From: Anisodus tanguticus
Taxonomy: Eukaryota; Streptophyta; Magnoliopsida; Solanales; Solanaceae
Reading direction: 5' to 3'
Length of the DNA: 64,000 nt
NCBI GenBank assembly: GCA_034509755.1
Contig: CM067544.1
Location: 9,279,501 to 9,343,500 of the forward strand
Below, in pieces: positions 9,915 through 20,557 of this stretch (positions are counted from its first letter, which is position 1; every line of letters begins with the position of its first letter). The notes below the pieces were generated by a model. It was given only the letters and a program-made list of their open reading frames with translations, made no database searches and was not told where the DNA came from. A program made the position numbers and the translations under genes.

Positions 9915-11600
9915 TAGGTAATTTCCTCTGATCTATCCGGTGCAGAATTATCTGATACTTACGGTGGAATGTACTAAAAAAGATAAATAAAGGTACTCAC
10001 AAATTAAAATTTAAACAAACACCATGTTAAAAAAGAATAAGGTGAGGGAAAGCAGGTCAGGAAGGCAGTTAGGAGAGCATCTTATAGTAAATGCTTGAAG
10101 GAGGACAGGTACCTGTCATGGCGTGGGTTCAGTGAAAAGCGGTGAGCCTAATTTGAAACTAAATTTAAAAAAGAAAAGGAAAGCAGTGAGTTAGCTTCAT
10201 CTCAATAATGGGACATCACATGCTGACGGATTAGGAAAACGAAGGATTCTTATCTTTCACTTCACGTTAGCTAATTCGTCATTCAGTTTTAGTTTTAGTT
10301 TCAGTTTGTATGATTATATGCAAGTCAATCTGGATTAATTATAAATCCCCATATCTATATTACGTATCAATCTGGAGATGTTCGTGTGAGATTGGAATAA
10401 TTTCCCTTAGGGATTTATTTCATTAATCACAATATATATAGTTGTACAGAGGTTGATTCCTAATACAATACGAATCATAACTTAACTTAAATGGTTGATT
10501 CATAATACAATAAGAATTTTAAGTTACCTTAAATATACATCTATCATAATTACAAAATATAATACTGTGAATATTCGCTAATAGTTTGTTACTATTTCTG
10601 TTCGTCTTATTACATCAAACTCAAGTTGTATTTATAAATTCCATAAATTTTGTGGAATATTTGACACCATCAAAACGCGTTTGGATTATTTAATTCGATC
10701 GATTTCTTGTTCCAGTCCGGTATTTAAGGTCCTTTTCTTTTAACTACTCAGAACTTGAATTACATGAGACATGGCATTTTATAAGAGACATTTTCCATTT
10801 TTAAGGTGAAGACTAAAAAAGAGTATTCCTAAATAGTGGGATTATAAAAAGGAAGAAAATGAGAGGACTTTTAATGAAATTTGAACGTGTACCAATGTGG
10901 TCATTAAAGAAACAAGGTACAAGTGTTAAAACGGATTTTTAATATTCTGTATTCGCTTTTGGCTTTATTTTTGTTTAAATGTGTGTTCGATATCCTCTCA
11001 TGTCTCACGTAAAGCATAAATTATTAGTGTGGTTATTTTTTTATTTACTTAATTACATTCAAAACGTCACATCATTTGTGGGCTTGATTCTTTTAGATGA
11101 GTAAATTACGCTGAATTCTTTTTTGATAATGAGTGGTGGTAACTTGACACTAAGACTATGTCTGCTCTATTACTATGGTGCATTCTGTGACAATCTCGTC
11201 TAATACTTTAAGCTATTATAGAAAGAACAATTTTATTTCTCTAATTATGTCTTCAATAATATTCTTTATTTATTATTTAGCCTTGGTATAAATCTATCGA
11301 ACAACATATCATCACCCTCCCCCAAAAATAGAAACTAATAAGATCCTCCAAACCTGTGTTTTTTCCGTTGTCGTGACTTACCCCGGCCCGGAAGTGCCGA
11401 AATGCATGCTATAACGATGATGGTGAAATTTCTTGGCTTGTAAGCTCAAAATATTAATAGCGTTGAGTGTATGATACTTCTCATAGCTTCAGCCTTCAGT
11501 TATCGAGTGAACAAGTTAAAACTTTGCTAATAACAAAAGAAATGATGTCTCTTTTATTTGAAAAAAAAAAGTATGGAGGATTAAAGTGTCGTGCATTCTT
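9915..11600. other. Intergenic DNA without recognised features
   Basis: I see no coding region, RNA gene or repeat with definable ends in this 1.7-kb stretch. It may contain unrecognised repeat fragments. Confidence 0.4.
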
Positions 11601-11604
11601 GTAT

Positions 11605-11935
11605 TCAAAATCCATCTAATTAAACACTTATCTATATCTTTTGTCACTTTGTTCGTGAGAAGGTTGTTCTCGGTCATGTCAGGATATTGCATGTGCCTTC
11701 TTCCTATCAGTATACGGATATATTCACCAAGCTATTACTCGACTTCAGATCCAGTCTTAGCATCCGGCCTCCCGCTCCGACTGAGGGGTGTATTAGTACA
11801 TGTGTACTACTATTGTATTTACCATATTTAGAGTTATGTAATTATGATAGAACTAGGATCCCTGTTGTATAGGTATTTCACATTGTACACCTATATATAT
11901 TTTGTATTAATGAAAAAAACTTCCCAAAAAAGATT
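11605..11935 (+). pseudogene. Ty1/copia 3' end relic (RNase H tail plus start of LTR)
   Basis: Reading across frames gives KHLSI..FVRR, then HVPSSYQYTDIFTKLL and SIRPPAPTEG. This matches the RNase H C terminus of copia polyproteins (usual form HVPS..QYADIFTKGL). It runs into GAGGGGTG and TGTATTAGTACATG, the expected polypurine tract and LTR start. No upstream pol or second LTR is found nearby, so this is a fragment. Confidence 0.72.
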
Positions 11936-12503
11936 AATACATTCCAACACTAACTAAAAGTCAACATGTGATCCACCGCTGCCTACATAACCTTTGATAA
12001 AATAAAAAGATCCACAGAGTGAAATATCGTGATTTATTGATCCTCAATTTTAGCATTAATACAAAAATTCATTTACGAGATTGATATGAACTTTAAGAAA
12101 AATTGGAGTTTTGAAAACCTAATATATTTCGTAGGATGCTATGATGAACTACAAATGAAACGAAAGTACAGTTCATTTCATCATCTCTAGTTTCTACTTC
12201 TTTAAAATGTCAGTTATATAAACATAACTAACGTAAGAAAGTAGCAGTTGATTTGCTGTTTTTTAATTACAAGGTAGAAAAAATGACCTCCTACTCAAGC
12301 CTAACAACTTCATATATAGCCCCTCTATATATGTGAAGTAGGTATCTATTACTTTCCATTAGAGGTCACTCTACTCCATATAATTTGTGATGGTAAAAAG
12401 AACCACGTAATATGAGTTGTATTTGCTTTTCCACATTACTCCTTTATGCCGTCAAAAGGACCTTGAGCTGCTAATTCACGCTTAATCCAATTTTTTTTAT
12501 ATA

Positions 12504-12560
12504 CTAGATGATGGTAAGCCCGTGCAAGCACAGGCCCGACACCAAAAATTAATCAATTCA
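12504..12560 (-). mobile_element. Helitron-like 3' terminus
   Basis: On the minus strand a GC-rich hairpin (GCCTGTGC / GCACGGGC with a TT loop) is followed about 10 nt later by CTAG and then T. This is the arrangement at the 3' end of plant Helitrons (hairpin, short spacer, CTRR, insertion before T). The element body would extend to higher coordinates. No TC 5' end was identified and no Rep/helicase coding is present, so any element is non-autonomous. Confidence 0.5.
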
Positions 12561-13400
12561 GTAACAAAATCAAGATAATTATAATTTAATAAATTTAAAT
12601 ACCTTTTGTTATATTTCTATATTTTCAAGTAAAGATTAATGGGTCGAGCTTTAATTTTGACAAGCTCCCTACCTTCGATTGAAGTAAAGGGGACAAATCA
12701 TATTAGTAGCGTTAGTTCATTTTCCTTATTTCCTCTCTCCGGATATAATAAAAAGAATATTTTTTAAAAAGTACAAATCAACTAGTATATCTTAATCCTT
12801 TTTAAAGAAATATAATCTAGATCCTCCTTTTTCTTTTAATTTCTTTTATTAATTTTCTCTCTAATTTTCTCTTTTTCATTTTATGAACTTATTATGATTC
12901 AGTTTCGGACACTCCTTTCATCTTAAAATTAAACAATTATACCTCATATGAAAAATCTACATCTGCACCCGTTATGAGGTATATCTATAACTAAGTAGAT
13001 TAAAATATAACTAAGTAAATTAAAATTATAAATAACAAGTCATTATGTATTTACTTTATGAATTTTACTTAAGAAGATAAATACTTCTTTGAATATGGTT
13101 ATTCAATAATTTGATTAAAATAGAGAATAAACATTTTCAAAACATATATCTTTAGAAACTTATTAATAAAAAAAAAATGAACGCAGTACTTAATAAGATA
13201 TAACAATTATATTCCGAGACTTTAAACATATAAGTTCTTTATATTTTTATTAATAGATATATAAAACCTTCTAAATATTTATTAATCTATTACTTTTGTA
13301 CAATAACCAAATGTGCAAGTAAAAATTATTTATATCTTATGTCTGAAAATTTTCTTTCGAATAAGACAACATTGGAAAGCTTACATTAAGTGTATTTTAT
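12561..13400. other. Intergenic AT-rich DNA, possibly Helitron body
   Basis: No gene or RNA is supported. If the terminus at 12504 is real, part of this stretch would be its non-coding body. Confidence 0.3.
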
Positions 13401-13401
13401 A

Positions 13402-13652
13402 CTCCCTCCATTTCGAAATAAGTCGTCTTCTTAGCTTGGACACACTCAAGAAAATTACTCATTTCTAAAAAGTAAGATGTAGTTTAGCTAAGATGTAGCT
13501 TTTTAGTAGTTTTTTTATTATATAAAACTTTCTTTATTTAAATAAAGTTAAAATTGGAATAACATCATTAATATATTCTTGATTATGTAAAATATACTTA
13601 TTTTGAAATATAATGAAAAGATAAAAATACCATTATTTTGAAATGGAGGGAG
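13402..13652. mobile_element. Stowaway-like MITE
   Basis: Nearly perfect inverted ends: CTCCCTCCATTTCGAAATAA on the left and ATTTTGAAATGGAGGGAG on the right, with TA on both sides. Length is about 251 bp, AT-rich. It ends only 25 bp from the left edge of the copia element. Confidence 0.85.
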
Positions 13653-13676
13653 TACTTAAATAAAATGAAGGAATTT

Positions 13677-15204
13677 TGTTGGGTTGTTGTACGCAGCGGA
13701 TATTGAAAACTTGTTTCAAACCCAACAAACGTAGAACTGTTTGACTATAGGATAATTTTAAACTGTAAACATAAGACTTAAATGGTACTTACATGTTTAC
13801 AATATCTGAAGGTTTTATCAACTATGGGTGCGCACGCGAATGCCCTTTTGATTGCAAGCTCCAAGCTTCAATGTATTCTTCCTTTGAAAATCTAGGAAAT
13901 CCGGCAGAAGTTCGAGATAGTGTTTTGATTCTGAGTCTCTAAGACTTATAATAATGATATGAAAATCAAGTGTAATGAATAATGAAGTGTAGGTCTGTAT
14001 TTATAGGTGAAAAATTAGGTCAAAGCGAATTAAGTTTGACCTTGGGCCTGGCCCAAAATTTGAGACAAATTAGGTCATGGCGCCACGACCCTATGGTGTG
14101 GGCGTCGCGACGCTGACGTGGCCCTACACTGTCTCGTTTTATTTTTCCCACATTCTTAATTAAATCCAAAATCCAATTTGGGCTAAATTAAAACAATCAT
14201 TATTTATTTAAATATCTCGATTCTAAATAGAATATTTAATACTCTCTCAATACATCCTTAGATCGAAATGACAATCCACATAGTGTGACCCTACAGGCCT
14301 TCACATATTGACATTAATCAAATTAAGGTCTACGCGGAACTCCTAGACGGCGCCGCAAGACGAACTCAATATGTGAAGTACGTTTACACGAATTCAGTAA
14401 ACTTAACCTCTATGTGGTAAGATAAAATCCTTTCATTCACAACACACCCGATCAAGCTTAAGATTTGTCAAATGTCTATCCAAATGGCTTAATCATTGTA
14501 TCTCATCTATATTAGTTGACAATTAGACCATATTCTAAATATGTCTATTGTGTTGGCAACGACTTAGTCAACCTAATATCACTGAGAAGCTGAGTGTTCT
14601 CTCGAATATACATTCGAGGAATGAATCCTAATCTTGGCTCAACTACCACCTTTAATCCACATCGTAATGCACCCAATACAAGATGTATCTCAACCTATAA
14701 GGCATTTGAGCTTAGGACATGATCAAAGTATATTACTTTATAGACAAGGTGCGCATTGACCTCAAGTCTAAGGACTTCTATCTCCCACACGTTGATCATA
14801 CTTTAAACAAGTATAACAAACAGTATATCAAAAGGGTATATCAATACTTCCAAAGTATCCATGTGTCCATCACGAGTAGCCATTACTCGTAGCAGGTGAT
14901 ACATACTACATCCTCTAAGGATGTGATGCATACCACATGTTGACTTATCACATATCATCGATATCCCATTCTCGATGATCATTAGTCGAGGCTATTTTAA
15001 GAGTTACGTTATAATATTAATATCTCACATTATTAATAATAACGTAACCTCTAGGAATGCATATTATAGAATATTATAAACAATCAACTAATAATTCAAT
15101 AATTGTAAATGCCAATTTATTAATCTCCATTAATAATAATACGAATGTGTATAAAGTACATTTGTCCTAATACAGATTGTCTTTAGGACATACATATACT
15201 TTCA
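13677..15204 (-). repeat. 3' LTR of the copia element
   Basis: About 1.5 kb. The end at 15204 is firm, because TGAAAGTATATG on the minus strand directly follows the polypurine tract. The other end at TGTTGGG (13677) is tentative. Positions 14114-15204 align with the LTR copy at 17622-18593, except for a segment of about 130 bp (14190-14320) absent from that copy. Confidence 0.75.
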
Positions 15205-15255
15205 ATCTCCCACTTGGCCTAGAGCCAATCTCCAACGTATCTAATGCCCATATTC

Positions 15256-17620
15256 TCAAAATGATTGTTTAGTGAATGGGTCAGCTAGATTATCGTCTGT
15301 TGGAACATAGTCTAATCTAATCTCCTCAGTCTCCACCATCTCCCTGAGTATGTGGTACTTCCTTGGTACATGTTTATTTCTGTTTGTTGATCTTGGTTCC
15401 TTAGCCTGTGCAATCGCACCAGTGTTGTCACAATAAATAGTTATTGGACAACTGGCACTCGGAACTACCCTTAGTTCCTTCAGGAACTCAGAAATCGTGA
15501 CAACTTCTTTACCAGCTTCCGATCCAGCAATGTACTCAGCTTCTGTTGTCGAATCAGCAATTGTAGCTTGTTTGGAACATTTCCAGCTCACTGCTCCACC
15601 ATTGAAAATGAACGTGTACCCAGACTGAGATTTGAAGTCATCAAGATCCGTCTGGAAGCTAGCATCAGTGTACCCAGTAGCAACTAGCTTTTCTTCTCCA
15701 CCATAGACTAAGAAGTAATCTTTAGTTCGTCTAAGATACTTAAGAATACTCTTGACTGCTTTCCAGTGTTCTTCCCTAAGATTCTGCTGGAATTTGCAAG
15801 TCATACTAAGTGCAAAGGCCATATATGGCCTAGTACAGGTCATGACATACATGATCGATCCTATAGCCGAAGCATATGGGATCCTCTTCATGCGTTCAAG
15901 TTCTATAGCATTAGAAGGATTGCCCTTCTTAGATAACTTGATGCCTTGTCCCATAGGTAGACCGCCTTTCTTGGAATTTTCCATAGAAACACGTCTAAGC
16001 ACTTTGCCTATGTAGACTGACTGTGACAACCCCAATAATCTATTAGGTCTATCTTTATAAATCCTAATTCCCAGAATGTAGCAAGCCTCACCTAAATCCT
16101 TCATCATGAAGGTACTGGATAATCACTCCTTGACTGACCGTAGAAGAGTCTTATTGTCTCCCATTATCAATATGCCATCTACATATATAATAATGAAGGT
16201 AATACTCCCATCCTTGCGTTTACTATAAACACAGGGATCCTCTTTTCTTCTGACAAAATCAAATGACTTGATAGCCTTGTCAAAGCAAATGTTCCAACTC
16301 CTCGAGGCTTGCTTAAGCCCATAAATGGACTTTTGTAGCTTGCATACATCATTTGGTTTGGACTCAAGCGAAAAACCCTCAGGTTGTTTCATAAACACCT
16401 CCCAAACTAGATTACCATTGAGGAAAGCGATTTTGACATCCATCTACCAAATGTCATAGTCATAATATGCAGCTATTGCAAGCAAAATCCCAATGGACTT
16501 AATCTTAGCAACAATGAAAAGGTTTCATCATAATCGACCACAGGCCGTTGGTTATAACCTTTAGCCACCAACCTTGCTTTATAAGTCTGTACATTTCCAA
16601 ATGCATCGATCTTCTTCTTGAAGACTTATTTGCATTCTATGGGTTTAACCCCAGCTGACAAATCAACCAAGTTCCACACTTGATTGATGTATATAGATTC
16701 CATCTCGGATTTCATGGCTTCTTGCCATCTCTTCGAATCAATGTCCAATATTGCTTCGTTATAGGTTGTAGGTTTATCGTTATCGGGAATATCTATCTCA
16801 CTGTGTGTTTCCACAAGTAGATTTAGTTTTTCAGGAGGACGATGAGTCCTAGTAGACCTACAGAGTTGATTATTTTGCAGTTCAGTGCTTGGTATGTTCT
16901 GACTGTAAGAGGGTTCTTGTGTGTTGGATAATCCACTAACTTGAGAGCTTTCAGGAATATCATTTTCATGTATTTCTTGAATGGGATGAGGTGCAACCAT
17001 TGCATCTACTCCCAAAGGCCGTGTAGGAGGATCTTGCATTTCTGCATTGTTCCTCGTAACACTCCCACTGGCCGAAGGGCATACTTGAAGTACCCAATCT
17101 TCGCCAAATACTCCCACTGAATTCTTGCCTTGGTCATTCGGCAAGGATTCAACATCTATGTTATCTTGCAATTCTTGAATTTCTTCAAGTTCTATCTCTG
17201 CGCAACTATGTTCCTTGTAGACATATTTTTCTTCAAGAAAAGTTGTGTTCCTAGAAACAATGACCTTACGTTCTCCAGAAAGATAGAAGTAGTATCCCTT
17301 AGTTTCCTTTGGATACCCCACGAAGTAACATTTCTCACTTTTGGGTTCCAACTTGTCAGTGATCATCTCTTAACATATGCAGGGCACCCCAAGGTCTCAT
17401 ATATTTAAGATTTGGCTCTTGCCACACTATATCTCATAGGGTGTCTTTTCTACTGACTTGGAAGGAACCCTGTTTATAACATATATTGAGGTTTGTATAA
17501 CATGTCCCCAAAGGTATGTCGGTAGACCTGAGAAGCTCATCATGGATCGAACTATATCCAATAAGGTTCGGTTTCTCCTTTCGGCAACACCATTCATCTG
17601 TGGTGTTCCAGGAGGTGTCC
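15256..17620 (-). pseudogene. Copia pol relic: integrase end, reverse transcriptase, RNase H
   Basis: Minus-strand frames in order are: 17620-17434 integrase (PGTPQMNGVAERRNRTLLD); 17366-16626 integrase tail with a proline-rich linker and RT start; 16443-16123 RT (MDVKIAFLNG, SIYGLKQASRSW); 16107-15256 RT end and RNase H (SGYTFIFNGGAVSWKCSKQ, ADSTTEAEY, DNTGAIAQAKEP, LADPFTK). The RT active-site box reads YVDG where YVDD is expected, so even without the frame breaks it would be inactive. Stops or frameshifts fall near 17430, 16600, 16445 and 16115. Confidence 0.9.
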
Positions 17621-17621
17621 A

Positions 17622-18593
17622 CTCTGACGTGGCCCTACACTGTCTCGTTTTATTTTCAACACATTCTTAATTAAATTCAAAATCAAAATCCAATTTTGAC
17701 TTAATTAATCAAATTAAGGTCTACGCGGAACTCCTAGACAGCACAAGACGAATTCAATATGTGAAGTATGTTTACACGAATCCAGTAAACTTAACCTCTA
17801 TGTGGTAAGATAAAATCCTTTCATTCACGACACACCCGATCAAGCTTAGAATTTGTCAAATGTCTATCCAAATGGCTTAATAATTGTATCTCATCTATAT
17901 TAGTTGACAACTATACCATATTCTAAATATGTCTATTGCGTTGGCCAACGACTTAGTCAACCTAATATCACTGAGAAGCTGAGTGTTCTCTCGAATATAC
18001 ATTCGAGGAATTAATCCTAATATTGGCTCAACTACCACCTTTAATCCACATCGTAATGCACCCAATATAAGATGTATCTCAACCTATAAGGCATTTGAGC
18101 TTAGGACATGATCAAAATATATCACTTTGTAGACAAGGTGCACATTGACCTCAAGTCTAAGGACTTCTATCTCCCACACGCTGATCATACTTTAGACAAG
18201 TATAACAAACAGTATATCAGCAGGGTATACCAATACTTCCAAAGTATCCATGTGTCCATCACGAGTAGTCATTACTCGTAGCAGGTGAGACATATTACAT
18301 CCTCTAAGGATGTGATGCATACCACATGTTGACTTATCACATATCATCGATATCACATTCTCGATGATCATTAGTCGAGGCTATTTTAAGAGTTACGTTA
18401 TAATATTAATATCTCACATTATTAATAATAACGTAAGCCCTAGGGATGCATATTATAGAATATTATAAACAATCAACTAATAATTCAATAATTGTAAATG
18501 CCAAAATATTAATCTCCATTAATAATAATACGAATGTATATAAAGTACATTTGTCCTAATACAGAGTGTCTTTAGGACATACATATACTTTCA
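17622..18593 (-). repeat. Truncated 5' LTR of the copia element
   Basis: Aligns with the 3' LTR from the CTGACGTGGCCCTACACTG block to ACATACATATACTTTCA. It lacks about 130 bp in the middle and everything beyond 17622, where it is fused to integrase sequence (GGTGTCCACT/CTGACGTGG junction). Confidence 0.82.
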
Positions 18594-19800
18594 CAAAAGT
18601 CATATAATGTTGTGGCTAATAGATTTGTAGACACCTATATGCAAATGCTAAAACTGAGAGATACACATTAAGAGTTTAAGACAAGCATGACAAAAATACC
18701 GTCAGCTTTAATTTTAATGACAACAAAGCTGCAATGTCGATCCACAAGGCATGCTCACACACTTCTATATAGTTTAAATAAATGTGTAATGAACAACTAT
18801 TGTAATAAGAAAGAAATGAATTTTAATTTAACTCAATTCCAAAAATTAATTTACGAAGAAAGAATGCTTAAAACTTTATAAGGAGACCAAAATATTTCAT
18901 TCATAACCAATGTGGGAAATCTAACATCCCCTTGGAACCTTCCTCCTCTCTGCTCATATGTAACATAAGAATCCAATATCGGATAAATAAAAAATTTGAA
19001 CGAGTCTGATTCTAATGGCGTAATTAAAAAATGGATCGTGGGACTTGGGTGCGCATGTGTTATTCCGTTATTCTGGTTGAATGCACCACTGAATAATTTG
19101 ACTGAAGATCTGTCGGCGCTTGTCATTCGCTGAATTCCTTTTCTATTCAAATTATGAATGAAGGAACCATTTGATTTGCTTTGTGAAGTACATTAAGATG
19201 TATAGTGTATTTGAAATTATATCACATCTGCTAGTTGGCATCTCCTTTGGGCGGTGCTTGTGGTTGGTCCAGATGTCCCATAAAAGGGTATCAACAAATT
19301 CAAAAAATTTGTGGCCGATCTTCCTGTTGGTTATGCTCCATCAAATAATTGATTCTCATCTGATTAATTGCTACATTTTCATAGCAGCAAGCAGTACATA
19401 AATAAAAACGTGTACTTGATTTTAGCATCTCGTGGTATAACTGTCATTGGGATATTGACGATATTCACAAACGGAAATTGATTTGCGTGAGCTTATTGTA
19501 AGAAATACTAAATTCCGAATTTCAAACCTTAAATCTTCAATTGAAACAACGCTTAGCCGCAAAATATGTTTAGGGGTGGTGATGGGGCAGGATGGCTCCT
19601 AGTGGAGTGATAGGGACGAGGTAGTTGTAATCGAGTTAAAACGAAAATGAACGGAAAAATATACAATTTAGCATATCATAAAAGACTAATTTAACATAAT
19701 GAGATGAACAAAATGAACTGATCGCAATTAGAAAAGAAAAAAATGAATGAAAATGACATTCAGTTGAAGAAAAAGACATTTTAATGGAATGAGGTTGTCC
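18594..19800. other. Intergenic DNA
   Basis: No gene or defined repeat is supported. Several open frames of 60-100 codons (for example 18851-19150 on -, 19171-19401 on +) lack motifs and look like chance. Confidence 0.4.
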
Positions 19801-19807
19801 GAGTTGT

Positions 19808-19885
19808 AATACAACAACAACATACCTAATAAAATTTCACAAAACGGTGTTCGTAAAAAATAGAGTTTACGCAAATTTTACCTGT
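19808..19885 (-). repeat. Decayed (TTG)n SINE/RTE tail
   Basis: Reads CAACAACAACATACCTAAT on +, followed by AAATTTCACA, TAGAGTTTACGC and AAATTTTACCT. This lines up with the intact tail at 23277-23360 (ACATACCCAGTG, AAATCCCACA, TAGAGTGTACGC, AGACCTTACCT). Differences are mainly C-to-T and G-to-A, as expected from loss of methylated cytosines. Confidence 0.62.
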
Positions 19886-19989
19886 GCGAGTTATAATGTG
19901 AAAGAAATTAAGTAGAAGGGACAATACAAAATATTTCAATATAATAGACATGGTGAGAGAGTGATCTTACCTCTAGGAAAAATGAACAA

Positions 19990-20145
19990 ATGATAGTTGA
20001 TGTGCATTTCGCTATTGTAGAAAAAGTGAACAATTGATAATTGAATTGTGTTTTACTAACTAATTAATAATAATTTAGATAAAAAACTCATTTGAATTTT
20101 TTTTGATACGGTCTGTTTGTGACCCTTAATCTCAAACTAAGATAC
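19990..20145. repeat. Diverged partial copy of the fructokinase intron-1 MITE
   Basis: GAACAAATGATAGTTGATGTG and GTTTTACTAACTAATTAATA here match GAACAAATGATAAATGACGTG and GTTTTGCTAACTAGTCGGTG at 21033-21078, followed in both by a TTTAG(A/G)TA(A/G)AAAACTC stretch. It is an older, AT-drifted relative, about 400 bp upstream of the fructokinase start. Confidence 0.55.
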
Positions 20146-20557
20146 ATTAGAATTAAATGATTTGGTTTATTATGTTTCCTTGTCATTCTTAAGTGAGTTT
20201 CAACCAAATCATCATAAATTGAAAACATAATTGTATTGTCATGTAATAAATCCATATCACTAATAAGGAGTGAGTAGGTAAATCATGATTTTAACTTTTA
20301 GCCTGACAAAGGATAAACTGTAGGTTGTCGTTCGGCTAGTTTCTGGGCCATCCAACAAGACACACTTGACCAGCTGACAAACATCAACCTTGTATAATAT
20401 TTTAGCCAATTTCCACTCTTTGCTTTCTCCGCTGCTACTATTTCCCCAACAGAAAAACTGCTTCAATTCTTCCGAAAATTAGGGTTTCTTGTCTGAAAAT
20501 TCCAAGTTTCAAACGAGTCTCTCTGTTTTTTTCTAGTATCCTTTAAAACCTCAATAA

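Larger units (their letters stand above)
13677..18593 (-). mobile_element. Damaged Ty1/copia retrotransposon
   Basis: On the minus strand a partial 5' LTR (18593 to about 17622) runs straight into the middle of integrase. This is followed by integrase tail, RT and RNase H, a AAGTGGGAGAT polypurine tract (15205-15216), and a longer 3' LTR (15204 to about 13677). The primer-binding site, gag, protease and the first half of integrase are gone. The outer ends (TGTTGGG at 13677, ACTTTCA at 18593) do not carry matching 5-bp duplications: AATTT on the left, CAAAA on the right. Confidence 0.85.
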
